DNA from: Cercis canadensis
Taxonomy: Eukaryota; Streptophyta; Magnoliopsida; Fabales; Fabaceae
Direction: 5' to 3'
Assembly (NCBI GenBank): GCA_003255065.1
Contig: QAOA01001251.1
Span: 248,001-312,000, forward strand
Length of the DNA stretch: 64,000 nt
Shown here piece by piece: positions 39,701 through 53,002 of the stretch. A program made the translations under genes and the position numbers. How positions within the stretch are numbered: position 1 is the stretch's first letter; every line of letters begins with the position of its first letter. The notes under the pieces were generated by a model. The model made no database searches. It was not told the origin of the DNA and saw only the letters and a list, made by a program, of their open reading frames with translations.

Positions 39701-42700
39701 TCTGAAAAAGATATCTGCTGTCTAACAATCCAACGGCTGTATTTATGCGGAAACTATTGTTAAATTCCTTGAGTGCATGGCTAGAATAGGCATGGAACAG
39801 ATTAATGAAAGTTACAATTAAGGTTCCTCATCATATCTTAATTAGTTATTGATGTCTATTTATTTGAGTAGGGATCTACAGTCTGCCCAAAAACATCATT
39901 TGCTAAGTTCTGGTGAATATAAATATCAATATTTTTTAATGCATGTTATAATATCTTAATTAATGTCCGAAGTTATTCTGACTATAACCATACATGTGAC
40001 TAAGGAAGGTCTGACACAGTTCACTGTCTCCGAGAAAATTGGCAATATAAAGTAAACCATCCTTCTACAGTCATCTTCAAGTTGGATTGTGAAGCACATT
40101 GGTGGAATGAATGATAAGGAAATTGTATTATTTATTGACTCTTAAGATTCCATAGCCTTGCCAATGACATATCCTAGGTACAATGGCAATTGTATTATTT
40201 ATTGACTCTTAAGCTGATGGTAGAACCATCTTAGCAATATCCTCTAATAATTCCTCCATAATTTGGGAAGACAGAATAAAATCATTAGAAAAAGGATAGG
40301 AGTAACACCAACCTCATTCGCAGGTTCTGGATTATATATGGCTTCTTCTGAGGATCTAAGGAAGAGTCACGGGATACCCTCCTTATTGCCATCTCCAGAT
40401 CATCTTGACTCATTGTCAAAAGGCGGTCATAATGCCCATAATTCTTATTGATTGGACTTATCACATCTTTTGTTTCATTGCATGCATGTTTGTTGTTATC
40501 ATATAAGAGAATTATAGATTCTGAACATTCATTATTTTCTTGCTCTTCATCATGAACCTTGTCTTTGCTATCAAGAGTGCAGTTCTGAGACAGTTCACCA
40601 TCATCACCAATATGATCCTGCAAAATATTAATGCCTTTGTTGGGAGGAGACTTTTCTTGTAGTTTATCAAGAACTTCTTCAGATAAATATTTAGATACAA
40701 TCTCCAATGGCTCAACAGTCTGTGGAGGAGGTTCCCTTGAATCCTCTGTTGCCTTAGATATACTGTACCCCTCCCACCATTCACCTAACCATTCATCAAA
40801 CATTGTATTCTTAGTAGCCATGGACCATAAGAACATTAAAATATGCTGTTCTTTCTGTGTTAACGATGACATTAGCCAGGGTATCATATCCTGTAATATT
40901 TCTGCTCTTATTCTTCCAAGCATGCAGCCTATGATCTTCCGTTGCTCCTCATTGGAGAAGAATTCTCTGATCACAGGCCAAATTTCAGTCTCCTCACGAT
41001 GTATATGGTCACAAAGCAATTTATGCATCGATTTGCACTTTCCTTGAAGCTTCCTGCACAGTTGATGATACTTTACCATTCTCTGCTCCCATGTATTATC
41101 AATAATAGAAACTGAAAGATGTAGATCAGCCATCTTATCAAGAATGCAGGATATTTCACTAACATGTTCAACTTCAAATTCGTGGTCAATGCTGTAGGAG
41201 TGGCTAATGTTTTTGAGTTTACCCTTTGCCTCCAAGGCTGGAAAGACAATCTCATCCTCTGCATCACTATGGATTTGGTGAAGAAAACATATGAGACGGA
41301 AGCGTTTATGGAAATCCATAAGCAATCCAGCATTTTCATCTAACTGAGCCGAACCAAGAACTAGGTAATCCAAATCTTTCTTGATAGCCTTGTGAAAGAA
41401 AAATATTAGGTCAATTTGTTGTGGATTATCAAGAAAGGAAATGGAACAACTATTAGCGGCATGAGATTTTAGACAGGGATGCAACTTCATTACTGTGGGA
41501 GGGAAAAATACATGAAGATTAATTCCTGCAGCATATGGTGTCTCATACTTGTCCACATTGTTGGATCCAGAAGACGAAGAATGAGACAAAGAATTCTTGC
41601 CAGAGATCATAGACCCTTTATGGGGTTGTTTGTTAGAATTCAAGAAAGAAAACCCAGCAGCTTCTTTATTTTGCTCGGGTAAAAAAGAGGGTTGGATTTT
41701 GAACCCGTGCTGCAACTCCTGTCGGAATTTGTCAATAGAAGTTTTACCAGAATAACCAACACGGAACCACTCATGCAGTAGGGACGCAAAAGATTTATGG
41801 AATAAAGGATTTCCCTGTTCTATACGAAAGAGAATAGACCTGGATTCATTTTCAGACAAGTGGGCCGCAAACCAAGTTATTACACACTTCAGCAACCCAA
41901 GTGGCATCATATACAAGTTCAAGCCCAGAAGCCTCTCTTGCATTCCGCCGCTGTAGTACTTGTTAATGACAGGAAATACCTGTTACAAAGTAAGTATGTC
42001 AAGTGTGGGTCTACATATGTAAGTAGAATATATGTCTAAGTGTTGGTACTGCATTTTTATGTAATCATATCAATTACGAATAGTTTCAGAAGCAAAATTT
42101 TGTTATTGTTTATATTTGAGGATAAACTGAGAGGACCATGATTGTATATTGCCAGAACGATATTCCCCTGTTCCCTATATTTCTTGATAAGAACAATTGT
42201 AATATAAAATGTATACCTCAGTTTCTAGAAAACCAAAGTGTTTGTTGATTCCTATCACAAATAACTCAAGTTCTCTGCAAAGCTTCTCTATAAATTTGCA
42301 CAAAGGCATGCCACTTTCAGTGCTATAGGATAGCAACCGCTGTAAATCTTCAATGTGACTTTCACTGAGAAATTGCTCAGTAGACTTGGACAACCAGCTA
42401 TAAGGAAGTTTACTCAATACAGGATAAAAGAACGTCTTCTGAGCATTGCTGTTATCAGAAAGTTGTATCAATCAGACAACTGAAAGGAATATTACTACGG
42501 AAGTTATATAAAAGAGAAGGATTCTCTTTCGGGCACATCAATGAAAACACTGCATTATTAAAAACAAATTGCTCAGAAGAATTACCTATAGAAGGTGAGG
42601 ACATCAGCAATCAATTTTAGCTGAACAAGTATTGAATCTAAATTCTGAAAATCAAAGGAGCTTCTTATTTGATAAAGGTCTTCCAGAATTTCTTTGATAT

Positions 42701-45409
42701 CTTTCTTGATGACACCATGCCAAATTGGAAGGACATTAACTTGGTTCACTCCATCTTCTCTTTCTTGGCAGTTTGCTTTAATCCAATTTGAAACTTTTTT
42801 GAAGTTTCCATTATAAAGATGCAACCCAAATGATTTTACCATATTTACGGATCCATCAGCACATTGAACTCCTTCTCTTTGAAAATAGACCCCAGTGAAG
42901 GCCAAGTTGTTGCTATTAAGCCAAGAAATCAAAACCTTCACGGTAATATTTGAATTAGTGAAAATCAGGAGTTTATCAAGATAGGTTAGAAATTGGGGTT
43001 TGGCCTACCTCTTGCAGTGGCTTTTCCATTGGTGAAATTTCTTTTAAACACTCTTTAACTTCTGCTTGTTTGTTTGCCGAAAGAGAAGAGATCATCCATG
43101 GAAGAACTTCCTCCAGCAAAATTATAGGAACACCACATATGAATTGCCACACAAGTGAGGCCTGTTCTTTAGGTGACAATTTATGCATCAAGAGAGGGAA
43201 AACCTGTGGCAACGTACATATTGGTAATACATGCTTGACTATCAGTATTCAAGAATATATATTACAAGTACATGCACAAGCATACACACATATCTTAAAA
43301 AATATGACATAAAATTGCAGGCACTGGTCAAGAAAAGCCATTTCTAAGTATTGCTTGTGTACATGACCAAAAGAAATAAAGAAACAAGTATTGCTTGTGT
43401 ACTTGTATTAACTCGTTATATATTTCCTTGTTCTGCAATCAACTTCATAATTTAAAAAATCTCCCTTAGTGGATGACTGTCATTAATAATATAGATATCC
43501 AAGTAATTAAATGCTGCAAGACTGGGTCTTAACCATGCATATAAATGAAATGTAAAGTTAAGACAGATAATATTATATCTGTGATACAGCACTATAGCGA
43601 GCTAGTTTTGACCTTATTTGACTACTCTATTTCATATGTTCTTTATAGATATCAGCCATTTCCATTACTCACATGTTCTGGTAGACACAATTTAGTGTAT
43701 AGAATATGTCATCCAACTTGCAAAACTTCCAGAAACTGGAAACAACCTTAATCATATTCACTTCCCTACATATAAACATATAAAGTATATACTATGAATC
43801 ACTGTGTAGCATCACTAAAAAATTCTCTCTGATCATCCTCAAAATGAATTCATGCTAATCTAATAGAAGTGAGCAACTACATTAAAATCTAAACTTTTGC
43901 ATTAATGCAGTGAAGGGTCTGAAGCTGAGGACAATCAGTTCTGAATAACTTTGTCAATATTTAATGATACTTCTTTTGGCCAAGAGAAATGTATTTGAAC
44001 GAAGCCACATAAAAATTCATTCTGCCAAAATCAGAGTTCTATTTAAAAGAAAGTCAGTTCCCAATTCCCATTATAGCTCCACTTAGCATCATGATCCATA
44101 CTCCATAACAAAAGAGAGCCAGCAAACCTGAAAGTAACTATTATACATATAAAACTAAATCTGAAATTGTTAAATACATATTTCATGTCGACAATAAATA
44201 AATGAATGCGCTATTCTCCATATAATCAATAGCTAAGCAAAATTAATAGAGAAATGATGAGTTATGCCTTAATTATATGTTCTTTTGGCCCTGTGCCTTA
44301 ATCATATGTTAGGATTTCATTTAACGGAGCGTTTATTTTCCACAGGAAATAAATCAGCAACTGCAAAGTCAGAAAGACAAAGACTGCACAAACCACCAAG
44401 TGAGTGCTCTATGTCTGCGACCTGACTAAGAATCAATATAAAATGTAAGGAAAGTAATTTTACAATATCACAATGATAATAAACAGCTACCTGCTTTTCT
44501 TCTTTCAGCATATGCTGGTAAATGGAGGTCTGCAAAATACCAATGCAATATACAAGTTCTTGGAAAAGCTTGGAAATATTGTCCTTTGGATCCATCAACT
44601 CATCCAAACAGTGAAAAATTGAATTCAAGAGGTCATCGGTGATTTTATGTTCAAGGGAATACGTACATACAACATTTTTTACATAGGCATCCAAAGCAAG
44701 GAAAATAACCTGCCAAAATTTAAAGAGATTTGATGTAACAAAGACTATGTGAAAGCTAATTAACACAAACACCGCTTAAAAAAAAAAAAATCAAAGACAA
44801 AGTTTGAAATATGCATCTAGTAGTCGAGATCTTGAAATTCATGATATTTCAAACTAGCATAAAATAGTAAGGCTTAGAAATTATAATCTGTGTATCCTGT
44901 TATCAATGTGACTTATAATGTGAGAAAATAAGAGGAAGCTGAATTTAGTGATTTTTTATTCTCCCTGTATCTCTCGTGCTTAGTTGTAACTATTGCTTCG
45001 TCGGATCCTGATCAATAACATGAAGGTTGCACGAAGATTGGCACTGAACTCTTGGATGCATCCTTAACAGAAAAACATACATAACAACTTAAAAGACAAT
45101 CAGCCCTAAGCAGGCGTTGTTTGGAGGACTGACCTCATCTTCCGCGGCACAATGATAATTGAGAGCGAGTTTAAGAAACTGAAATCTTTCTTGAAGCTTG
45201 AGGATTAGGTCTTGACTCTGTGACTCGTTCTCCAACGACGCCGTTTCCACTGAGCGGCGGAGCTGGGCGAGTTCAGCTCGCAGAGCGTTGTGGAAGCAAA
45301 CAAATAAGAGTATGGGGGCGTCGGCAAGCCGAACACGGAAGAGACTATCGGCTTCCTCGTCATTCTCTTCCTTATCCGGCGCACATAGGGAAGGGTCGCC
45401 GCCGTCCAT
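36776..45409 (-). CDS. BTSL: BRUTUS-LIKE hemerythrin / CHY-RING E3 ubiquitin ligase
   Basis: Twelve exons: 45134-45409, 44491-44709, 43009-43203, 42586-42935, 42217-42448, 40313-41979, 39512-39736, 39279-39416, 38189-38423, 38046-38105, 36980-37051 and 36776-36874. The product is 1255 aa. Hemerythrin domain 1 (about 35-165) keeps all predicted metal ligands: His40, His86/Glu90, His113 and His158/Glu162. A middle copy (about 300-425) has lost its first HxxxE pair. Domain 3 (about 613-765) is intact (His620, His661/Glu665, His690, His749/Glu753). Next come a CHY zinc finger (from about residue 1005), a CTCHY finger, a RING (CPICHEYIF...CPICSK) and a C-terminal zinc ribbon. Known family role: iron-binding E3 ligases that restrain iron-uptake transcription factors. 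The length equals Arabidopsis BTSL1/2. Intron 10 carries a TRIM element. Confidence 0.95.
37642..37927 (-). mobile_element. TRIM (miniature LTR retrotransposon) in BTSL intron 10
   Basis: Read on the minus strand, the 5' LTR (37857-37927, 71 bp) starts TGTTAGATATAAAG and ends TTTTTTTACA. It is followed at once by TGGTATCAGAGC (37845-37856), the primer-binding site complementary to plant initiator tRNA-Met. The 3' LTR (about 37642-37708) starts TGTTAAATATAAAA and shares CTTCTCTTAACAGCTTAAG with the 5' copy. A purine-rich AGGGG tract precedes it. Exact 5-bp flanks TAAAC occur at 37637-37641 and 37928-37932. The whole element is 286 bp with no coding capacity, in the same orientation as the gene. 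Confidence 0.88.
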
Positions 45410-46666
45410 CCACCGTGAAAGTTAAGCCCGCAACCACCATTAACGGCGACAGAGAGCAAAGGGAAGTTTCGCATTTGACAGTGCCAAGGGATTTATCCCT
45501 CTGCTTCAGGAACTTCCCCCTCTCTCTAACCTTTGGTCTCCCGTAAGGCCCTTATTTTTTTAAAACAGAAAAATAAATTTTAAAAACTTTTTGGGCGTTG
45601 CCACGGAGGATGAAAGAGACCTGATTACTAACCGCCAATGGTGTGAGCGTCTGCATTTTGGCGCTTCAGAGCGGGGCATGAAGAACGCCTCCTCCTTCTC
45701 CATGGGAATGGAGCGTGAAGAGAGATGGGTTTTGTGTCCAAACTTCAATCAGCAATGCGTGTAAGGGACGCGCTCTAAAAGAGAGCGGGAGTAGAATCAA
45801 GTCCTCTCTGTATCATAGACTCAGTCATAGTTTAATTATTCCCGCGCTGAAAATGGTTTAAATAATGTCGTCGTATTTTAAAAAACTTTGGCGGTTTCAG
45901 AAGTAATACAAAATACAAAGTCGTGGGGGAGGTTGGGCTTGGATTTGATTTGGAGGGGTATGTCATGGTCATGGTCATGGCCCTCGTGACAGAAAACAGA
46001 GAAGGCCGAAAATAGAATAAAGCCATAGGGCCCACTGGGCCTCCGGTACAGGCGTGCCTACCCGACACCATTATATTAAATTATTAAAAAACATTTTTCT
46101 TATTTAAAATTAGTGTATTTGTTTCCTATGCTCTTATGTTTTTTTCTTTTTTCACGAATCTTCTCTTTCTTTTATTTTAGCTGTCCACGTGTTGTACGAG
46201 TTTGTAACTAATTTGTCGCCAACCCAGGTCGAGTCAGCTCCATGCCTATGCTCAACGGTCTCCACCTCCTGCCTGTCTCAAGCCTTCCACGTGCTTTTCT
46301 TGTGCCACCACGTGCCTTACTGCTTGCCATTTCTAGTCTGCACAGCGCATATTTTTTTAAGAAAAATAACTTACAATATTTTTCTTTTAACTTTTGGCTA
46401 TTTGGAACATAGATCCGCATGAGGACGACCTCAGTTTACAAGTTGGTTGGTACTTGGTACTTACACTATTTCTCTTAAAATTTAAGTAAATTACATAATT
46501 TATAGGTGCTAAACTTTTCAGAAAATATTTATTGGTGCATATATTTAATTTTTAATTAGGTGTTTGAAAAATTATGAGAAATGACTAAAACATTTTTAAT
46601 AGTAAGTGATCATTAATTTTTTATATGTGATTAGTCTATATATATTTATGAATGCTAATCATATGC
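45410..46666 (-). promoter_or_regulatory. BTSL 5' UTR and upstream region
   Basis: The sequence upstream of the BTSL ATG has no supported gene. It contains a (TCATGG)3 repeat at about 45963-45980 and three perfect G-boxes listed separately. The next gene on this side starts more than 5 kb away, so the region can be assigned to BTSL. Confidence 0.5.
46186..46314. promoter_or_regulatory. Cluster of three CACGTG G-boxes upstream of BTSL
   Basis: Perfect palindromic CACGTG occurs at 46186-46191, 46288-46293 and 46309-46314, about 777-905 bp upstream of the BTSL start. G-boxes bind bHLH and bZIP factors. In Arabidopsis, iron-deficiency genes, including BTS-family genes, are under bHLH control. 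Regulation here is an inference from motif density. Confidence 0.5.
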
Positions 46667-46712
46667 NNNNNNNNNNNNNNNNNNNNNNNNNNNNNNNNNN
46701 NNNNNNNNNNNN
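46667..46712. other. Assembly gap, 46 Ns
   Basis: The gap is followed directly by a (TA)n microsatellite (46713-46738). The true repeat length is unknown. Confidence 0.95.
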
Positions 46713-46738
46713 TATATATATATATATATATATATATA
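46713..46738. repeat. (TA)n microsatellite beside a gap
   Basis: An uninterrupted TA dinucleotide run begins immediately at the edge of the N gap. Confidence 0.95.
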
Positions 46739-49700
46739 AAATCAAATATTATTTTAATTATTTTTTATGGTGTGTCAGACACTTGATTGAAACATCAATT
46801 CTCTAATGTAATATTTTTTTTAGACTTTTTACCTAATTTTGTTTTTATTTGGTAAATTGCACATATTTTTAATTCCCTATTTTTTATATAAATATAATTT
46901 TTCCTTAATTTATATTTAAAGAAAATTGACTTATTTACTTTTTGGGGTTTATAATTTGGTATACGGGTAATTTGGTACACAATATTTACTCAGTTTTTCA
47001 TGTGATATAGTATTACTCGAATTTGTTACATATTTTACGTATGATTTGATTTTTAGTGTATTTGTTTACTCGTATAAGAATGATTCAAACTACTGTAGTT
47101 AAAGCGATAAATTCATTAATGATCAATGAAGGGTTTTAGAGAAATTTTGGATGATTTGGAGAACAACTCAATAATATAAAAATAAATTATGAAAATTATT
47201 TTTATTTGTTAAAGTTTGAATGTGTTTCTTTAGAAAATTACATTTTTTTGACACATATAAAATTACATTCAAAGTTTAGAAAAATAAATTAAAATACTCT
47301 GGTCAATGAATTAAGACCATAATTAACATATTTGGGCCTAGGAAACATAGACCAGCGAGGAAAGCCCACAAGAGAGCATATAAGATTGGACTAATAATAC
47401 AGTCAGGCATAGTAGGTTCATATTAACGGGTTGGGTTTACCCATAAAACAAAACGGGTTATGGACTTATAGTAGCACACATTTATTTTTGTTTAAAAAAA
47501 AACAAAATAGAACGGGTTGGGCTGGCCCATAAAAAAAATGTGTCATATTTTTTCAGCCGGAAAAAGGAAAAATAATTATAAATGCCAAGTGCGAGAAGGG
47601 ATTACTAATCCAATATTGAGATAGAAACTATCAATGGATAAAATAATCCATTTTTGCTCATGTTCTCTGCAAGTTGCACAAACAAATAAGTGGCCATTAA
47701 ATAATTTCAGTCCAATCATACACTTTCACACATTTTTAATTCATTTCTCGAATAATCTCATCCGTATATGTCCAATTTTTTTTGTTATAATTATCTATCT
47801 TATCTTGAATATTGATATGTCATATATATATGCCAAGGGATATCCCTTCAAAACAATAATAAAAAGAAAGAGTAAATTCTTGTATGCTTATAATTGAAGG
47901 AGAAAATCTTCCCAATAATTTGGTTATCTGCGTGATGTGCTCTCTGTTCTCTAGCGGCTCTTGGAAAACCAAAAAGGTGACAACAATATCATTGATTTGC
48001 AACGGTGCTTTTATCAACATAATAATTGAAGCCGATGTGAAATTTAATAATCTAATATTTTAATGATATAATTTCAACCAAATTTCATATTTAATTATAA
48101 GCAATTGTAATGTGATACTTTTATATTGCTGGTATTTGATATTGAAGACTTTAAGTATGTGACATTGGAATATCTCGCATATTAATGTGAATAGGCAAAA
48201 CTCTTAAACGTTTCCATATATTATGTATTAATTTAAAGTCACACTTTTGATAATATGATTTTAAGTGATATTGATGGAGTATAAAACAAATACAGGTACA
48301 CACAATATAATTGTTTTGAGAATTTCTTTAAAAAATTGAAGTTTCAAGTTTAAATCATCATCATCAAACTCTTAGCTAAAAACTTTAGTTATATTTATCT
48401 AATAACAAAAAATAAATAAAATAAAGAGTTAACCCTCTTACTATAAACTCNAATAAAAATAAATAAATAAAATAAAGAGTTAACCCTCTTATTATAAACT
48501 CTCATTTGTAAATTAATAAAAATTTAAGATTAATAATGACATGATAGTTGTAGAAATAAATAATATGATGTTATCACTATTTCATATATATTTTGCATAC
48601 ATGTTAGATATTTGAATATAATCAAATATATTAAAACTTTAATTAGGTTTAGCATTTTTCTTTTTTATATCTCAAATATTGCATACTAGCTTATAGTATG
48701 TGTAGATAGACTTTCTATAGGGAAAAAAACAAACAATCATGAACATCAAAGGATATTAACGAAATTCCTTTTATATCAATGTTTTTATAAGGGATGATAC
48801 AGTGGGAGTATGTGTGTGGACATTTTCGCGTTACTACAAATCTAAGGTAGATTTTAATTTCAATACGTTAAAAGCCTCAAACAATGATTGGTATAAAGTT
48901 CACCTAATTTTGGATGGACTTGAATGCCTCTTACTTGTTTCGGCCACTTGCATGTTCCTTCATGATGAGTTGGCATTATCTATTCATTTCCAAGACGATG
49001 AGGAAAAACTTATAGCCAGTTGAGGACTGCAGGAAAGTATGGGTGCTTTTGTATAAAATAAACTTGATGTAACTTGAGTTTCCATTAGCATTACCCTTTG
49101 CTCTTCAATTAATTTTAGCCCTTCACCTTCTTTTGTTCTTATAGATGTTTGATATTTCAAATCATGCTAGTAATATAAGTGTCCGAAACTAATAGAGACT
49201 ACAGACATGTTTGATATTATTATTATTTTTAATTATTTTGTGTTTGTTAGAAGTTCACGCATGGGCTTGAAGGGGGTAGGTGGCCTTGCATACTTTTTTT
49301 TTTTTTTGTTTGTTGGCCTTACATACTTTAATTATGAAAGGTATGGCACAATTATAGGATTCTAATAATTCTATCACGATTTAAAAACGACAGGGTAAAT
49401 AATGCTTGCCAAGTTGCCTTTTACCCAGTCAGCAAATTTTAAGGCACGTTATATTATTTGGTATAAGTTTAATATTTATTTTTTATTTTAATATAGAAAG
49501 GGAGGTGGAGTTTTCCTAAGCAGTTAAGTAACATTTTTAACTTAGATTTGATCCGTATAAAATTAGGTAAGGGTTTGAACTTTAAAGCTTTAGCTCGACT
49601 TAGCCTAATCTTATTTTTATATTGTTTTTCCTATTTTTTATTTTAAAAATAATAAAATAATATTAATTAGGCTAACTCGATTATTAAATAGTACTAAGCC

Positions 49701-50597
49701 CTAACCGATTAAATTTGCGCCTTTCCAAACTTGGCCCGTGTGGCATTGCTATAGTCAAGCATATGTTTATAACTTGTTCTTATTGTCAAATATTGAAATC
49801 AATAAATAATATTATTTTAGGGTACAACACCAAAAGTTATGTTGTAGTGTTTGGTCGAAATAATGCTATTTTTATTAAATAGTTTGTAATTAAGTAATAT
49901 TAAAATTATATTTAAGACTTGTGAATTATGTATTTAAATTTATAGTTGTAGTCAAAATAACAAATAAAAAAATATTTTTTAACACCATAGATATTTGGGT
50001 AGACTGCATTTATGACATTATGGATCACAAAATAAAAATAAATTACCTCAGCTCTTTTATATAAATTGAGATGATATATATATATATATAAAACTTTTAT
50101 TTTTTTACTCAATTTTGTTAATATTATATCATATTTAATGTCTACATAGACTAATTTATTTTTATTTAATATAAATTTTTTAATTAATTATAAAAACTCT
50201 CGTTTAGTATAAAAAAATTAGTTAAAATTAAAAAAATTTCAAATTAATTTAAAGTAGTTTAATTTATATTATATTTAAATATGAAATAAAATATAATATT
50301 AAAGTGTTAAAATATTTTATTAATGAGTGGTTAATTTGAACATCCGTGCATACTATTTTATTTTTTTTGGTAAAAAAATCCTTATTCTTGCTCGATTTCC
50401 TCTCCTTTCATTTTGTCCTTATCCAACAACAGAGCATAAGTGATTCCTTGAGGTAATAAAGTAATAATTCAATTGAAGAAGAAAACTTTGTATATAAGTA
50501 AAATGGGAGAACGGAACTCAAGCTCAAACGACAAACTCCCCCAAACAATCGGAATCGGAACGAAGGCGAAGGAAGGGGGAGAATCTCAATTCCGGAA
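46739..50597. other. Intergenic DNA between BTSL and the first MFS gene
   Basis: AT-rich with no supported gene. A 73-codon frame at 48802-49023 was examined and has no recognisable domain. Two related short blocks, ACGGGTTGGGTTTACCCATA and ACGGGTTGGGCTGGCCCATA, lie near 47429 and 47512 and may be relic transposon ends. A single-N join is at 48451 and a (TA)n run at about 50074-50091. The last 100 bp before 50598 become purine/CT-mixed, as a 5' UTR. Confidence 0.55.
48401..48501. repeat. 50-bp direct repeat around a single-N join
   Basis: Copy A at 48401-48450 and copy B at 48452-48501 share AAGAGTTAACCCTCTTA and differ by a few bases and small A-run indels. One N at 48451 separates them. 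The pattern matches the other unmerged contig overlaps in the window. Confidence 0.85.
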
Positions 50598-53002
50598 ATG
50601 GAGTGGCTCACCAACAGATGGGTAGCCGCTGGTGCTAGCATATGGATTCAGTGGAGCTGCGGTTCATCATACACCTTCAGCATCTACTCCCCTGTCCTCA
50701 AGTCCAGTCAGGGCTATGACCAATCCACGTTGGACACCGTCTCTGTCTTCAAAGACATTGGCGCCAACTTTGGCGTCCTCTCCGGTTTGCTCTACTCCGC
50801 CGTCACTCCCTACAACGACCACCGCCGCCCGCCGCCCTCTTCCTCCAAGTCCAAATGGAAATCCTTGGGTGGGCCATGGGTGGTGCATGCGGCGGGCGCG
50901 GTTCAGTGTTTCCTCGGCTTCTTTTTCATGTGGGCTTCCATTGTTGGATTGATTCACCGGCCGCCGGTGGCTGTTATGTGCTTCTTCGCATGGTTGGGCT
51001 CTAACGGTCAAACTTTCTTGAACACCACCAATGTAGTCACTGGCCTGCGCAATTTCCCGGAGTATAGTGGCACCATTGTGGGCATAATGAAGGTATTTAC
51101 CTGCTTCAATGTCATATTACTCTGATTGAATTGGAGGTTTCTGGTCTGCGTTTAATTCGGTCTTGCCAATTTTGACCGTTAATGATGGTCTAGTGGAATG
51201 CATTTTAGAGGTTATAGTTTGAGTTTGATTGTTTAATGGTTAAGTTTGAGGACCATGATGGTTTTGAATTTTGAGAATATGATGAAAATGAATGAAGTTT
51301 CCTTCTAATTAAATACAAGAAAACATGGGGAGACTCGTTCCTCCCATTCCGAAAATTTTCTTTTTCCACTGTACTTTAACGAGTTCTTAGTTTGAGTTTC
51401 ATTGGATAATCTTATGAAGTTCATCTACTTCCCAACTTGTCAGCTCAACTGGCTTCTCATAAAACTTGCAACGACTACATTTATCTTCCCAGAAATGCAA
51501 GGGAACATAACGTCTCTCTACTTCTTATCTTGCTTTATTAACTGCATATTGGAAATATCTAAGACTTTTTGCTTTTTTGTTTATGTGAATTTTATCTTAG
51601 TGTTTCGCTTGATAAATAATTGATAATCAAGACAGAGTTTAATGATTTAAATGGATGCCAAAGTTCTTGAATGCTTTTATGAGACCATGTAATACAACTG
51701 CAATATAAGATATTTAAAGGATGTGAATTGCATGAAGTCCTTAACTCTTGCTTTTTATGCTATTTCTCGGCGTATTTTGAGAAACCAAAGCCTTTATTTC
51801 TTGACTAGGGCTTTCTTGGACTCAGTGGAGCAATCCTGATACAACTGTATCACACATTTTGTGATGGAGAACCAACCACTTACCTTCTGATGCTTGCTTG
51901 CTTGCCAACATTCATCTGCCTATCGCTTATGTTTCTGGTGAGAATCTATGAAGTGCAGGATGGTGATTACAAGAAGCACTTGAATGGTTTCGCTGCGGCC
52001 ACTATGATTATTGTTGCTTATCTCATGTTCATAATAGTTTTACAAAACATTCTCAGCTTTCCATCTTGGGCGCGCGTGTTCACATTTGTTGTCCTTATGA
52101 TTCTCCTGGCATCACCTTTTGGAATTGCTATCAGAGCCCAATGGGAGGAGTCACGAAGATATCCAAAAACCTATCCCATTGAGAGAAACCCTTTAACAAA
52201 CAGCCCTAAGTTAATTACATCCTCCAGTTATTCTCCAGCAGGGGATAACATGGAATATCATGAGCTGCCTAGTGGTGAGGGGCGAGTACAGGCAACTTCA
52301 GATGACCGCATATTGCCTTATGAAGAAGAAATGAACCTCTTGCAAGCCATGTGTACGGTTGAGTTTTGGATGTTATTTACAATTATGGTATCTGGGTTGG
52401 GCTCTGGGCTGGCAACAATAAATAACATGAGCCAAATAGGGCAATCTCTAGGCTATACTACTGTAGAGATTAATAATTTGGTGTCTTTATGGAGTATGTG
52501 GAATTTTCTTGGCCGTTTTGGAGGAGGCTATGTATCAGATTATATCATGCACAGGAAAGGTTGGTCAAGGCCCTTGTTGATGGCTGTAACATTGGGAACC
52601 ATGATTCTAGGCCATGTAATTATAGCTTCTGGTTTCCATGGAAGTCTATATTTGGGTCCTGTTCTGGTGGGCATCTGTTATGGTGCAAACTGGTCCTTAA
52701 TGCCCACAATTACTTCTGAGATATTTGGTGTAAAGCATATGGGTACCATTTTCAACACCATTGCTGCAGCAAGTCCCCTTGGATCTTATTTACTCTCTGT
52801 CAGAGTTGTTGGGTATATTTATGACATGGAAGCCAATAAAGAAGATAACACATGCTTTGGCACCCACTGTTTCATGTCATCTTTTCTGATTCTGGCAGGA
52901 GTGGCTTTCCTGGCTTTTTTGGTTGGTCTGGCATTGTATTTCCGGACAAGAAAGTTCTATAAGGTAGTTGTGCTAAGAAGATTACAACATTCTTCAAGAT
53001 GA
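50598..53002 (+). CDS. Nodulin-like / MFS transporter, copy 1
   Basis: Two exons (50598-51092 and 51809-53002) around a 716-bp phase-0 intron give 562 aa. The N-terminal half is a Nodulin-like domain: WVAAGASIWIQWSCGSSYTF, then YSPVLKSSQGYDQSTLDTV and the NTTNVVTGLRNFPEYSGTIVG block. The C-terminal half is an MFS-type bundle with SLWSMWNFLGRFGGGYVSDY and GANWSLMPTITSEIFGVKHMG. Alternating hydrophobic segments fit about 12 membrane helices. A long hydrophilic loop (roughly residues 250-325) splits the halves. Members of this family (NFD4-like) are membrane transporters, mostly of unknown substrate. It is the upstream member of a tandem pair with the gene at 54142. Reading through the intron would stop after 175 codons. 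Confidence 0.93.

Noticed and set aside
48802..49023. 73-codon frame in the BTSL-MFS intergenic region
   Set aside because: No recognisable domain, no splice context and no neighbouring coding signal.
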